64,000 nt of DNA, taken from positions 186,001 through 250,000 of the forward strand of contig NZ_BEGX01000029.1 in NCBI RefSeq assembly GCF_002583555.1, given 5' to 3'. This stretch comes from Pseudonocardia sp. N23 (GTDB lineage: Bacteria; Actinomycetota; Actinomycetes; Mycobacteriales; Pseudonocardiaceae). Shown piece after piece: positions 10,519-19,724 of the stretch (position 1 is its first letter; each line of letters starts with the position of its first letter). The notes beneath the pieces are model-generated. The model was given only the letters and a program-made list of their open reading frames with translations, searched no databases and was not told the DNA's origin. A program made the position numbers and the translations under genes.

Positions 10519-12120
10519 TCAGGCCATCACGAAACCGCGATATCCATCCTTCGCGACGTCCTCGCAGGTCCCCGCGTACGACGCCATTCCGCCTGCATAG
10601 GGCATGAAGACGCGTGGCTTGCCCGGCACGTTGGCGCCCAGGTACCAGGAGGTCGACGCACGCGGCAGCAGCGTCCGGTTCGCGGCCCGTTGCACCTCGT
10701 CACCCCACTCCTCCTCCGCGGCCTCCGTCGTCTCGATGCGGGTGAGGCCGCTGTCACGGGCGTGCTCGAGCGCACCGGCGATCCAGTCGACGTGCTGTTC
10801 GATGCACGTCGGCATGTTGGTGAGCACCGACGGGCTGCCCGGTCCGGTGATCGTGAACAGGTTCGGGAAGCCCGCGACCTGAAGCCCCAGGTAGGTCCTC
10901 GGGCCCTCGGCCCAGCGGTCGCGCAGGGCGACGCCGTCGCGGCCGCGGATGTTCATGCGCAGCAGCGGGCCGGTGAGCGCATCGAAGCCCGTCGCGAACA
11001 CGATGGCGTCGAGCGGGTACTCCTGCTCGGACGTGCGCATGCCGGTCGGGGTGATCTCCTGGATCGGCGTGGCCCGGACGTCGACGAGCGTGACGTTGTC
11101 GCGGTTGTAGGTCTCGAAGTACCGGGTGTCGATCGGCGGCCGCTTCGTCGCGAAGCCGTGGTCGTCGGGCAGCAGCCGTTCCGCGACCTCGGAGTCCTTG
11201 ACGACCTCACGGATCTTGTCGCGGATGAAGTCCGACGCGGTGTCGTTGGCGGACTGGTCGGACAACAGGTCGGCGTAGGCCGCACGGAAACGCAGACCGC
11301 CGAACTCCCACGCGGACTCGTAGGTGGCCGAGCGCTCCTCGTCGGCGACCGCGAGCGCGGAGGTCTCGCTGATCAGGAACGGATGGCCGTTCGTCGAGGA
11401 GCGCTGCACCGCACGGATCTCGGCGTAGTCCGCCTTGATCTTCGCGGACACCTCGGGCGGCATCGGGCCGTTGCGGGCCGGGATGGAGTAGTTCGGGGTG
11501 CGCTGGAAGACGGTGAGGTGCTCGGCCTCGGCGGCGATCACCGGGATGGCCTGGATACCCGTCGAGCCGGTGCCGACGATGCCGACGCGCTTGCCGGTGA
11601 AGTCGACCTTCTCGTGCGGCCACTGCCCGGTGTGGAACCAGTCGCCGTCGAATGCGTCGAGACCCGGGATGTCGGGCACGTTGGCCGACGACAGGCAACC
11701 GACCGCGGTGACCAGCCAGCGGGAGGTCCAGGTGCCACCGTCCTCGGTGCCGACGGTCCAGCTGCCCGCGGTGTCGTCCCACAGGGCCGCGGCGACCCGG
11801 GTGTTCAACCGGATGTCGCGGCGCAGGTCGAAGCGGTCGGCGACGTGGTCGAGGTAGCGCAGGATCTCGTCCTGCCCGGCGTAGCGCTCCGACCAGGTCC
11901 ACTCCTGCTGGAGGTCCTCGTCGAACGAGTAGGAGTAGTAGTAGCTCTCCGAGTCGCATCGGGCACCCGGGTAGCGGTTCCAGTACCAGGTGCCGCCGAC
12001 ACCGTCGGCGGCCTCGAGCACGACCGCGCTCAGGCCGAGACGGCGCAGCCGGTGCAACATGTACAGGCCGGCGAAACCGGCGCCGACGACGACCACGTCG
12101 ACGGTCTGCTCTTCGGTCAT
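10519..12120 (-). CDS. Baeyer-Villiger monooxygenase (flavin-containing, NADPH-dependent)
   Basis: 533 residues. It inserts oxygen beside a ketone using FAD and NADPH. The type I fingerprint FxGxxxHxxxWP is complete at residues 157-168 (FDGDWFHTGQWP), flanked by the two nucleotide-binding motifs GAGFAG (13-18) and GTGSTG (183-188). The family resembles phenylacetone and cyclohexanone monooxygenases; the substrate cannot be read from sequence. ATG 12120 has a strong GAGGAGGG Shine-Dalgarno sequence. It is monocistronic, with a promoter-overlapping operator upstream, suggesting repression. Confidence 0.95.
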   Translation of the reverse strand: MTEEQTVDVVVVGAGFAGLYMLHRLRRLGLSAVVLEAADGVGGTWYWNRYPGARCDSESYYYSYSFDEDLQQEWTWSERYAGQDEILRYLDHVADRFDLRRDIRLNTRVAAALWDDTAGSWTVGTEDGGTWTSRWLVTAVGCLSSANVPDIPGLDAFDGDWFHTGQWPHEKVDFTGKRVGIVGTGSTGIQAIPVIAAEAEHLTVFQRTPNYSIPARNGPMPPEVSAKIKADYAEIRAVQRSSTNGHPFLISETSALAVADEERSATYESAWEFGGLRFRAAYADLLSDQSANDTASDFIRDKIREVVKDSEVAERLLPDDHGFATKRPPIDTRYFETYNRDNVTLVDVRATPIQEITPTGMRTSEQEYPLDAIVFATGFDALTGPLLRMNIRGRDGVALRDRWAEGPRTYLGLQVAGFPNLFTITGPGSPSVLTNMPTCIEQHVDWIAGALEHARDSGLTRIETTEAAEEEWGDEVQRAANRTLLPRASTSWYLGANVPGKPRVFMPYAGGMASYAGTCEDVAKDGYRGFVMA

Positions 12121-12193
12121 GAGTCCCTCCTCATCGAGGGTGCGGCTCGACGCCGTCGGACGCACGTCGGAGCGGCGGACAGGGGTCGTCATT

Positions 12194-12212
12194 AGTGTAA
12201 CGACCGTTCCAC
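12194..12212 (-). promoter_or_regulatory. promoter and palindromic operator of the Baeyer-Villiger monooxygenase gene
   Basis: GTGTAACG-AC-CGTTCCAC (12195-12212) is an inverted repeat with 7 of 8 arm positions matching, the form of a TetR-type operator. It overlaps TACACT (12199 to 12194 on the minus strand), a -10 hexamer that would start transcription near 12187 and give a leader of about 67 nt. No TetR gene is adjacent, so the cognate regulator is unknown. Confidence 0.5.
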
Positions 12213-12272
12213 GAAACCGCGGCTCCGTGACACCGGAGCAACTCGAACCCGACGAGTCGCAGGGCGGGAGGG

Positions 12273-12680
12273 TCAGTACGCCGGGCGGTATCCGGGGTAG
12301 GTGAGCTCGGGGCGGTCGACGATCACCCGGCCCAGCGGGACAAGCGACACCGGGATCAGCTTGATGTTGGCCCACGCCAACGGGATCCCGATGATCGTCA
12401 CCGCCAGCGCGATCGCCGTCGCCAGGTGCCCGAGCGCGAGCCACCAGCCCGCGAAGATGAACCAGATGACGTTGCCGACCACCGACGGGGCGCCGGCGTC
12501 GGGCCGGCGGACCAGGTCACGGCCGAAGGGCCACAAGGCATAGTTCGCCATCCGGAACGAGGCGAGCCCGAAAGGGATCGTCACGATCAGGATGCAGCAG
12601 ACGACACCCGCGACCGCGTAGCCGATCGCGAGCCACACCCCGCACAGCACCAGCCAGATCACGTTGAGCACCGTGCGCAT
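12273..12680 (-). CDS. YccF domain-containing membrane protein
   Basis: 135 residues with two homologous hydrophobic halves, each with the YccF pattern N-x-I-W-x(2-3)-G-x-W-L-A: NVIWLVLCGVWLAIGY and NVIWFIFAGWWLALGH. Segments IPFGLASFRMANYALWPFGR and IPLAWANIKLIPVSLVPLGR follow each half. Predicted inner membrane protein of unknown function. ATG 12680, preceded by GAGAGGG. Confidence 0.9.
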   Translation of the reverse strand: MRTVLNVIWLVLCGVWLAIGYAVAGVVCCILIVTIPFGLASFRMANYALWPFGRDLVRRPDAGAPSVVGNVIWFIFAGWWLALGHLATAIALAVTIIGIPLAWANIKLIPVSLVPLGRVIVDRPELTYPGYRPAY

Positions 12681-12849
12681 CGTGGGTCCACCCTCTCACC
12701 CGGCGCGTTCGTCCGGACCGTCCAGTGTGCCCGTGACCGGCGAGCACTCGCCACCGACGCCCCGTCCGGCCACGACCGACGACCGCGGGCGCATGCGGAC
12801 GGCGCCGCGGGGTACGCGGCCGGCACCGGACCGGCGAGAGGTGATCGCG

Positions 12850-13059
12850 ATGACGCAGGAGTTCCGCAAGGGCGACAAGGTCCGCTGGAAGAGCCACGGC
12901 GGCACGGCGGAGGGCGAGGTGGTCCGGAAGATCACCTCCGACACCGGGGCGGGCGGCCGGACGGTGCGCGCGTCGGAGGAGGAGCCGCAGTACCTGGTGC
13001 GCAGCCGGAAGAGCGGCGGCGAGGCCGTCCACAAGCCCGACGCGCTGGAACGGACATGA
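12850..13059 (+). CDS. DUF2945 (TUDOR-like) small protein
   Basis: 69 residues. FRKGDKVRWKSHGG followed by EGEVVRKITSDT and a C-terminal PQYLVRSRKSGGEAVHKPDAL is the DUF2945 pattern, a small beta-barrel with Tudor-like features. ATG 12850 follows GAGAGG; a GTG at 12841 is an in-frame alternative. The cellular role of these proteins in actinobacteria is not known. Confidence 0.85.
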   Translation: MTQEFRKGDKVRWKSHGGTAEGEVVRKITSDTGAGGRTVRASEEEPQYLVRSRKSGGEAVHKPDALERT

Positions 13060-13095
13060 CGCAATAGATCATGGCCGGTGGGGGTTGGACCGGAC

Positions 13096-13470
13096 ATGAG
13101 CCGTAGCGTGAGGATTCCCGGTCCGGACCACCCGATCACGGTCGAGCCCGGTGGCGTGCGCGTCGTCGTGACGGCGGGCGGGCACGTCGTCGCCGACTCG
13201 ACGCGGGCGCTCGCCCTGCGCGAGGCCGACTACCCCGTCGCCTACTACGTGCCGCGTGACGACGTCACCCCCGGCGTCCTGTCCGACAGCGACACCACGA
13301 CGTACTGCCCGTACAAGGGCGACGCCTCCTACGTCACGGTGACGACGCCGGAGGGGGCGGTCCCTGACGCCGCCTGGAGCTACGTGGAGCCCTACGACGC
13401 CGTGGCGCCGATCGCCGGTCACCTGGCGTTCTACCCCGACCGCGTCGAGATCGTCGTCCAGGACTCCTGA
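13096..13470 (+). CDS. DUF427 domain-containing protein
   Basis: 124 residues. The family signature is present: VRVVVTAGGHVVADSTRALAL, then YPVAYYVPRDDV and TTTYCPYKGDASY, then AWSYVEPYDAVAPIAGHLAFY and a C-terminal beta strand. DUF427 proteins have a compact beta fold and often lie near oxidoreductases; no reaction is established. ATG 13096 fits the domain start; a GTG at 13078 is in frame. Confidence 0.9.
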   Translation: MSRSVRIPGPDHPITVEPGGVRVVVTAGGHVVADSTRALALREADYPVAYYVPRDDVTPGVLSDSDTTTYCPYKGDASYVTVTTPEGAVPDAAWSYVEPYDAVAPIAGHLAFYPDRVEIVVQDS

Positions 13471-13491
13471 ACCGCACGGTTCCCCGCGGGA

Positions 13492-13518
13492 CCGAGGAAA
13501 GCGTCACGCTGACCTCGG
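13492..13518 (+). terminator. probable terminator after the DUF427 gene
   Basis: CCGAGG and CCTCGG enclose a second small stem (AGCG/CGCT) with 2x2 internal mismatch, 22 nt after the stop at 13470, followed by a short T-containing stretch. The remaining gap to 13745 (about 225 nt) has short open frames with no recognisable homology and presumably the promoter of the oxidoreductase operon. Confidence 0.5.
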
Positions 13519-13745
13519 CCTCGTTTCTGTGCGATGTTGGAACCGTGCACGGCTCGACGCAGGTCACGAGGCGCACACGGGTCCCCGTGCCCGTGGGTGG
13601 CCGGGTGCCCGCTCGCGGGCCCGGCGACGTGCTCGTCGGCAGGCTGTGGCTCGACGGCTTCGGATCGCCCGCCGGGTTCTGACGCCCGGCGCCGCCACCG
13701 CGGCGCTCGTCCGCGTCCCTGCCGGTCCGACCCGAAGGCCACACC

Positions 13746-14933
13746 GTGTCCGACACCCCCTTGCACCTCGGCGTCTCCCTCGACGGCGCCGGCCGCCACC
13801 CCGCCGCCTGGCGTGAGCCGGGCGCCCGGCCCGACGAGCTGTTCACCGCGGGCTACTGGGCCGATCTCGTCGCCGAGGCCGAGCACGGTCTGCTCGACCT
13901 GGTGACGATCGACGACTCACTCGGCCTGCAGTCGGCCGACCCGTTCGCCGCCGACGACCGCGTCGACCAGGTCCGCGGCCGCCTCGACGCGTCGATGCTC
14001 GCCGCCCGCATCGCGCCGCTGACCGCGCACATCGGGATCCTGCCGACGGTCGTCGTCACCCACACCGAGCCCTTCCACGTGTCGACGACCATCGCGACGA
14101 TCGACTACGTCAGCAGTGGCCGCGCCGGCGTCCAGGTGCGGGTGGCCGCCCGGCCCGACGACGCCGCGCTCCTCGGCAGACGCACCTTCCCGGCCGACCG
14201 CGACGCCCTGCTGCGCGAGCTGTTCGACGAGGCCGCCGACGCCGTCGAGGTCATCCGCAGGCTGTGGGACAGCTGGGAGGACGACGCGATCGTCCGCGAC
14301 GGCGCGACGGGCCGGTTCGTCGACCGGGAACGCCTGCACTACATCGACTTCGAGGGTCCGCGGTTCAGCGTGCGCGGGCCGTCGATCACGCCGCGGCCGC
14401 CGCAGGGCCAGCCGGTCGTCGCCGCACTGGCGCACCGCGCGGAGCCGTTCGCGCTGGTCGGGACATCGTGCGACATCGGCTTCGTCACCCCGCGCGACGC
14501 CGCCGACGCCCGCGGCATCGTCGCCGCGATCCGGGAGGCCCAGGCGGGTGCGGGTCGCGAGGCCGAGACCGTACACGTGTGGGCCGACCTCACCGTCGTC
14601 CTCGACGACGACGCGGCCGCCGCCCGCGACAGGCTCGCCCGGCTCGACGCCACCGACCCCTGCACCGACGACGCGCGGGTCGTCGCCGGGACACCGGCCG
14701 AGCTCGCCGACCTGCTCGTGGAGCTGGGCGAGGCCGGGCTCACCGGCTTCCGGCTGCGCCCGGCCGTGCTGCCCGACGACCTGCGGCACATCACCCGCGG
14801 GCTCGTCCCCGAACTGCAACGGCGCGGCCTGTTCCGCACCGCATACGAGGCGACGACGCTGCGCGGGCACCTCGGCCTGCCCCGTCCCGCCGACCGCTAC
14901 GCGACCGCCGACACCGCAGGGAGCCACTCGTGA
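13746..14933 (+). CDS. LLM-class flavin-dependent oxidoreductase
   Basis: 395 residues of the luciferase-like TIM-barrel superfamily. Visible segments: LHLGVSLDGAG at the N-terminus, HIGILPTVVVTHTEPFHVS, then TIDYVSSGRAGVQVRVAA and RPPQGQPVVAALAHRAEPFALV. It likely uses reduced FMN from the reductase two genes downstream. GTG start at 13746. Its stop overlaps the next gene's start (GTGA), so the two monooxygenases are coupled. Paired LLM proteins plus FMN reductase usually serve oxidation of organosulfur or heterocyclic compounds; the substrate is unknown. Confidence 0.88.
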   Translation: MSDTPLHLGVSLDGAGRHPAAWREPGARPDELFTAGYWADLVAEAEHGLLDLVTIDDSLGLQSADPFAADDRVDQVRGRLDASMLAARIAPLTAHIGILPTVVVTHTEPFHVSTTIATIDYVSSGRAGVQVRVAARPDDAALLGRRTFPADRDALLRELFDEAADAVEVIRRLWDSWEDDAIVRDGATGRFVDRERLHYIDFEGPRFSVRGPSITPRPPQGQPVVAALAHRAEPFALVGTSCDIGFVTPRDAADARGIVAAIREAQAGAGREAETVHVWADLTVVLDDDAAAARDRLARLDATDPCTDDARVVAGTPAELADLLVELGEAGLTGFRLRPAVLPDDLRHITRGLVPELQRRGLFRTAYEATTLRGHLGLPRPADRYATADTAGSHS

Positions 14934-16294
14934 GCCGCAGGCAGATGCACCTCGCTGCGCACTTCCCCGGCGTCAACAACACGACGGTCTGGAGCGAGCC
15001 CGAGTCGGGCAGTCAGATCGAGTTCGCCTCGTTCGCGCACATGGCGCGCACCGCCGAGCGCGCCAAGTTCGACTTCATCTTCCTCGCCGAGGGCCTGCGG
15101 CTGCGCGAGCAGAACGGGGCGATCTACGACCTCGACGTCGTCGGCCGCCCCGACAACGCGACGATCCTCGCCGCGGTCGCCGCCGTCACCGACAGGCTCG
15201 GGCTCGCCGCGACGATCAGCTCCACGTTCAACGAGCCCTACGAGGTCGCGCGCCGCCTCGCCTCCATCGACCACCTGTCGGGCGGGCGCGCGGCGTGGAA
15301 CGTCGTGACCTCCTGGGACAAGTTCACCGGCGAGAACTTCCGCCGGGGCGGCTACCTCGCCCAGGGCGACCGCTACCTGCGCGCCAAGCAGTTCCTCGAC
15401 ACCGTCATGACGCTGGTCGACTCCTGGCGCGGCGACGAGATCGTCGCGGACAAGGCCACCGGCGAGTTCCTGCGCGACGCCGGCGCGGGCCGGTTCGACG
15501 TGGCCGTCGACCAGTTCGACATCCGCGGCCGGTTCTCGGTGCCGCGCAGCCCGCAGGGACGACCCGTCGTGCTGCAGGCGGGCGACTCCGACGAGGGCCG
15601 CGAGTTCGCCGCCGCGAGCGCCGACGCGATCTTCACCCGGCACGGCTCGCTGGAGGCCGGGCAGGCGTTCTACACCGACGTCAAGCGGCGGCTCGCGGCG
15701 TACGGTCGCAGCGAGGACCAGCTCAAGATCCTGCCCGCCACCACGTTCGCGCTCGGCGACACCCAGGCCGAGGCCGAGGAGCGGGGGCGCCGGATCCGTC
15801 GCCAGCAGGTGAGCGGCCAGACCGCGCTGCGCTTCCTGGAGCAGGTGTGGAACCGCGACCTGTCGCACCTCGACCCCGACGGACCGCTGCCCGAGATCGA
15901 CCCGCTCGTCGTCGACGCCGACTCGCCGCGGGTCTCGCAGGGCCGCGCCGCCGACCGGATGTACCGCGACCCGCTGGCGACCGCGAAGGAGTGGCGCGAG
16001 CGCGCGGCCGCCGGGAACCTCTCGATCCGCGACCTCATGACCGAGGTGACGTCGCGGCAGTCGTTCGTCGGCACCCCGCTGGGGATCGCGGAGCAGATGG
16101 AACGGTTCGTCGAGCAGCGGGCGTCCGACGGGTTCATCCTGGTCCCGCACATCACGCCCGGTGGCCTCGACGACTTCGCCGACCGCGTGGTGCCGATCCT
16201 GCAGGAGCGCGGCTCGTTCCGCGCCGACTACACGGGGACGACGTTGCGCGACCACCTCGGCCTGGCCCCGCTCGACGCCCGCAGCGTCGTCTGA
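14930..16294 (+). CDS. NtaA/DmoA-family FMN-dependent monooxygenase
   Basis: 454 residues. The N-terminus MHLAAHFPGVNNTTVW, the DHLSGGRAAWNVVTSW segment and the C-terminal TTLRDHLGL are characteristic of the nitrilotriacetate, dimethylsulfide and pristinamycin (SnaA) monooxygenase family. These are two-component enzymes needing reduced FMN. GTG 14930 overlaps the previous stop by 4 nt. Together with the upstream LLM gene and downstream reductase it forms a self-sufficient oxygenase set. Confidence 0.92.
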   Translation: MSRRQMHLAAHFPGVNNTTVWSEPESGSQIEFASFAHMARTAERAKFDFIFLAEGLRLREQNGAIYDLDVVGRPDNATILAAVAAVTDRLGLAATISSTFNEPYEVARRLASIDHLSGGRAAWNVVTSWDKFTGENFRRGGYLAQGDRYLRAKQFLDTVMTLVDSWRGDEIVADKATGEFLRDAGAGRFDVAVDQFDIRGRFSVPRSPQGRPVVLQAGDSDEGREFAAASADAIFTRHGSLEAGQAFYTDVKRRLAAYGRSEDQLKILPATTFALGDTQAEAEERGRRIRRQQVSGQTALRFLEQVWNRDLSHLDPDGPLPEIDPLVVDADSPRVSQGRAADRMYRDPLATAKEWRERAAAGNLSIRDLMTEVTSRQSFVGTPLGIAEQMERFVEQRASDGFILVPHITPGGLDDFADRVVPILQERGSFRADYTGTTLRDHLGLAPLDARSVV

Positions 16295-16332
16295 CCTGCC
16301 GATCCATCCGCCGCCGCTCGCGAGAGGACCAC

Positions 16333-16905
16333 ATGTCGCCCCTTCTGCAGATCGTCGTCGGCAGCACCCGGCCGGGCCGCGTCGGCGCGCCCGTCGCGGC
16401 CTGGATCGCCGAACAGGCGAGAGCCCACGGCGGCTTCGACGTCGAAATGCTCGACCTCGCGGAGATCGACCTGCCGATGTTCGACGAGCCCATCCACCCG
16501 GTGCGCGCCCAGTACTCCAACGACCACACCAAGCGGTGGTCGGCCACGGTGGCCCGCGGCGACGCCTACGTCTTCGTGACGCCCGAGTACAACGGCTCGT
16601 ACCCCGGCTCGCTCAAGAACGCGATCGACTTCCTCAACCACGAGTGGCGCTACAAGCCGGCGGGCGTGGTGTCCTACGGCGGCGTCTCCGCGGGCACCCG
16701 GGCGGCCGTGGCACTGCGGAGCGTGTTGTCGACGCTGCGGATGGTCCCGGCCGTCGACGCCGTGAGCATCCCGTTCGTCGGGGAGAAGATCGCCGAGGAC
16801 GGCACGCTCGTCGCCAACGACGTCATGGTCGCCGCGGCCAAGACGATGTTCGACGAGATCGAGCTGCTCCGCACCGGCATCGCGCCGCTGCGGCCCGGCG
16901 CCTGA
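16333..16905 (+). CDS. NAD(P)H-dependent FMN reductase
   Basis: 190 residues with flavodoxin-like fold. QIVVGSTRPGRVG is the FMN-phosphate loop, and TPEYNGSYPGSLKNAIDFL is the diagnostic substrate/FMN segment of the NADPH-dependent FMN reductase family. It is the expected partner that supplies reduced FMN to the two LLM monooxygenases just upstream. ATG 16333 has GAGAGG upstream. Separated by 38 nt from the previous gene, same strand. Confidence 0.92.
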   Translation: MSPLLQIVVGSTRPGRVGAPVAAWIAEQARAHGGFDVEMLDLAEIDLPMFDEPIHPVRAQYSNDHTKRWSATVARGDAYVFVTPEYNGSYPGSLKNAIDFLNHEWRYKPAGVVSYGGVSAGTRAAVALRSVLSTLRMVPAVDAVSIPFVGEKIAEDGTLVANDVMVAAAKTMFDEIELLRTGIAPLRPGA

Positions 16906-16949
16906 CGGGCCCGCGGAACACCGTCGGTGTCTGCGGGGTTGGGGGCGAC

Positions 16950-17894
16950 ATGACCATCGCGATCGTCGCCACCGCGTTCGGTGGGCCCGAGGTGCTGTCC
17001 GCCACCGAGATCGAGGTCCCCGTCCCCGGACCGGGCGAGGTCACCGTCCGGGTCCGGGCCACGTCGGTCAACCCCATCGACCAGAAGCGCTTCAGCGGCC
17101 TCATGGGCGCCGACCCCGCGGCGCTGCCGATGCGCCTGGGCAACGAGGCCGCGGGCGTCGTCACGGCGGTCGGTCCCGACGCGCAGGGCCCCGCTGGTCC
17201 GGTCGCGGTCGGCGACGAGGTCGTCGTGTACCCGGCCCCGGGCTCGTACGCCGGGGAGATCACGGTCGCGGCCACGGGCGTCGTCCCCAAGCCTCCGCAG
17301 GTGTCCTGGGAGGTCGCCGGGTCGGTGATGGCCGTCGGCGCCACCGCCGTGCACACCCTGGAGGCCGCCCGCGTGGGCGAGGGCGACACCGTCGTCGTCC
17401 ACGGCGCGTCCGGCGGGGTGGGCTCACTCGTCACGCAGCTGGCGCTGGCCCGGGGCGCCACCGTCATCGCGACGGCGAGCAAGCGCCACCACGACACCCT
17501 GCGCGGCTACGGCGCCGTCCCGATCGTCTACGGCGACGGCCTGGCCGACCGGATCCGGGCGGCCGCACCGTCGGGTGTGGACGCCGCGATCGACACCGTC
17601 GGCACCGACGAGGCCGTCGACACGTCCCTGGAGCTCGTGGCCGACCGCGGACGCGTCGTCTCCATCGTCGCGTTCGGCCGCGCCTCCGAGGGTTTCCGGC
17701 TGCTCGGCGGCGGCCCGGGCGCCGACCCGGGCACCGAGATCCGGTCCAACGCCTGGCGCACACTGCTCCCCGCGGTCTCCGAGGGCTCGCTGCGCGTCGT
17801 CGTGGCCGCCACGTTCCCGCTGACGGGGGCGGCCGACGCGATCACGTTCGTCGGGACGGGGCACGCCGGAGGCAAGGTCGTGCTCGTGCCCTGA
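16950..17894 (+). CDS. quinone reductase-like, zinc-independent MDR oxidoreductase
   Basis: 314 residues of the medium-chain dehydrogenase/reductase superfamily. The N-terminal GroES-like half has NPIDQKRFSG and GNEAAGVV; the Rossmann motif is VVVHGASGGVGSLVTQLA at about residue 150. The cysteine pairs of zinc-binding members are absent, so it is like NADPH:quinone reductases. It lies 44 nt after the FMN reductase and may be cotranscribed. GGGGG lies before ATG 16950. Confidence 0.88.
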   Translation: MTIAIVATAFGGPEVLSATEIEVPVPGPGEVTVRVRATSVNPIDQKRFSGLMGADPAALPMRLGNEAAGVVTAVGPDAQGPAGPVAVGDEVVVYPAPGSYAGEITVAATGVVPKPPQVSWEVAGSVMAVGATAVHTLEAARVGEGDTVVVHGASGGVGSLVTQLALARGATVIATASKRHHDTLRGYGAVPIVYGDGLADRIRAAAPSGVDAAIDTVGTDEAVDTSLELVADRGRVVSIVAFGRASEGFRLLGGGPGADPGTEIRSNAWRTLLPAVSEGSLRVVVAATFPLTGAADAITFVGTGHAGGKVVLVP

Positions 17895-18048
17895 CGCGCG
17901 GTACGTGCCGCCCGGACCCGGCGCCCGCCACCCACTCGTCACCACGTCGACACCTGACGGGCCTGAGGAACCGCCCGGATCTCGGTACGGTCCCACGAGG
18001 GAGTCGCCCCGCGTGGTCGCGCGGGGCTCAGTTCGTGGAGGTCGCAGC

Positions 18049-19542
18049 GTGGTCAGCCCCCGTCGTGCCCAGACGATCGCCTATCCGGCCACCGGCGGGC
18101 GGCCACGCCTGCGCGAGAACGAGCCGCTGGCGCCGCACGTCATCGTCCTGTTCGGAGCGACGGGCGACCTGGCCAAGCGCAAGCTCATCCCCGGCATGGC
18201 CTATCTTGAGCGGTCGTCGCTCGCGCCGGACATCCGCGTCGTCGGGACCGCGATGGAGGACATCTCCACCGACGAGTTCCGCGCGCTGGCCCGCGCGGCC
18301 ATAGAGTCGTTCGGGATGCACAAGCTCGACGACGACGGCTGGTCCCAGTTCGCCGAGCGGCTCACCTACGTCCCGCAGAGCGCCGGGCCCGAGGGGCTGT
18401 CCGCCGAGGTCGAACGGGCCCAGGAGCTGCTCGGCCCGGACTGCCGACGGCTGCACTACCTGTCGGTCCCGCCGAAGGCCGCGACCGCCGTCATCTCGAT
18501 GCTGCGCGACGCCGACCTCGTCATCGACTCGCGCGTCGTCATGGAGAAGCCGTTCGGCTCCGACCTCGACAGCGCGATCCGGCTCAACGACTTCGTCCAC
18601 GAGGTGTTCGACGAGTCGCAGGTCTTCCGGATCGACCACTTCCTCGGCAAGGAGGCGGCGCAGAACATCCTTGCGTTCCGCTTCGCCAACGGGCTGTTCG
18701 AACCGATCTGGAACCGCAACTTCATCGACCACGTCCAGATCGACATCCCCGAGACCCTCGGACTGGACCTGCGCGCGAACTTCTACGAGTCGACCGGCGC
18801 CTACAAGGACATGGTCGTCACGCACCTCATGCAGGTGCTGGCGTTCGTCGCGATGGAGCCGCCGACCGCGCTGGAACCGCGCGCGATCAGCGAGGAGAAG
18901 AACAAGGTCTTCCGCTCGTTGCTGCCGATCCACCCCTCCGACGTGGTGCGCGGGCAGTACTCCGGCTACCGCGCCGAGGAGGGCGTCAGCCGCGAGTCCG
19001 ACACCGAGACCTTCATCGCGCTCAAGGTCGGTCTCGACAACTGGCGCTGGGCCGGCACCCCGTTCTACCTGCGCACCGGCAAGAAGATGGCCGAGGGCAT
19101 GCGGATCATCTCCATCGCATTCAAGGAGGCGCCGCGGACGATGTTCCCGCAGGGCTCGGGCGTCGGGTCGCAGGGACCGGACCACCTGACCTTCGACCTG
19201 GCCGAGTCGGGGCGGGTGTCGCTGTCGTTCTACGGCAAGCGCCCGGGGCCGGGGATGCGGCTGGAGAAGCTGTCGCTGCAGTTCTCGACGCAGGACACCG
19301 AGCACGGTGGCGACGTCCTGGAGGCCTACGAGCGGCTCATCCTCGACGCCATGCGCGGCGACCACACGCTGTTCAACACCGCCGAGGGCATCGAGTCGCT
19401 GTGGGAGCGGTCGGCGCCGCTGCTGGAGGACCCGCCACCGGTCAAGAGCTACCCCCCGGGCACCTGGGGCCCCAACGCGATCCACCAGCTCATCGCCCCC
19501 AACGCGTGGCGGCTGCCGTTCGAGCGGGCCTGGCGGGAGTAG
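18049..19542 (+). CDS. zwf: glucose-6-phosphate 1-dehydrogenase
   Basis: 497 residues. First enzyme of the oxidative pentose-phosphate pathway. The nucleotide-binding GATGDLAKRKL (about residue 38) and the active-site RIDHFLGKE (about 196) are intact, as are MEKPFG and the C-terminal GTWGP. GTG 18049 follows GGAGG with 8-nt spacing. No opcA, tal or pgl follows, unlike the standard actinobacterial operon, so this may be a second, stand-alone copy. TACGGT about 60 nt upstream could be the -10. Confidence 0.96.
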   Translation: MVSPRRAQTIAYPATGGRPRLRENEPLAPHVIVLFGATGDLAKRKLIPGMAYLERSSLAPDIRVVGTAMEDISTDEFRALARAAIESFGMHKLDDDGWSQFAERLTYVPQSAGPEGLSAEVERAQELLGPDCRRLHYLSVPPKAATAVISMLRDADLVIDSRVVMEKPFGSDLDSAIRLNDFVHEVFDESQVFRIDHFLGKEAAQNILAFRFANGLFEPIWNRNFIDHVQIDIPETLGLDLRANFYESTGAYKDMVVTHLMQVLAFVAMEPPTALEPRAISEEKNKVFRSLLPIHPSDVVRGQYSGYRAEEGVSRESDTETFIALKVGLDNWRWAGTPFYLRTGKKMAEGMRIISIAFKEAPRTMFPQGSGVGSQGPDHLTFDLAESGRVSLSFYGKRPGPGMRLEKLSLQFSTQDTEHGGDVLEAYERLILDAMRGDHTLFNTAEGIESLWERSAPLLEDPPPVKSYPPGTWGPNAIHQLIAPNAWRLPFERAWRE

Positions 19543-19577
19543 CCGCACCGGCACAGCGGCACGGTGCGGCCGACCTT

Positions 19578-19635
19578 CCGCGCGCAACCCCACGGCCCTG
19601 CGGAGTGCGCCGAACAGCGGTGAGGTTGCGCGCGG
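19578..19635. repeat. long inverted repeat downstream of zwf
   Basis: CCGCGCGCAACC (19578-19589) and GGTTGCGCGCGG (19624-19635) are perfectly complementary, and after one mismatch CAC/GTG extends the stem; the loop is 26 nt. It is 36 nt after the zwf stop in a 182-nt gap before a convergent gene. It may terminate both transcripts or be a dispersed palindromic repeat. No other feature is visible in the gap. Confidence 0.5.
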
Positions 19636-19724
19636 GATGGGCGGGCCGGCCCCGGCGGGCACCCGGGATGTGCGGGCCGGGACCGGCGGGGCGTGCCGGC
19701 GTCGGCCGTGCTCCTGGGCCCTGC

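Noticed and set aside
13534-13682. Short leader peptide before the LLM operon
   Set aside because: ATG 13530-region and GTG 13545 frames are open, but they lack the Cys-containing leader-peptide pattern of actinobacterial sulfur operons and any ribosome site.
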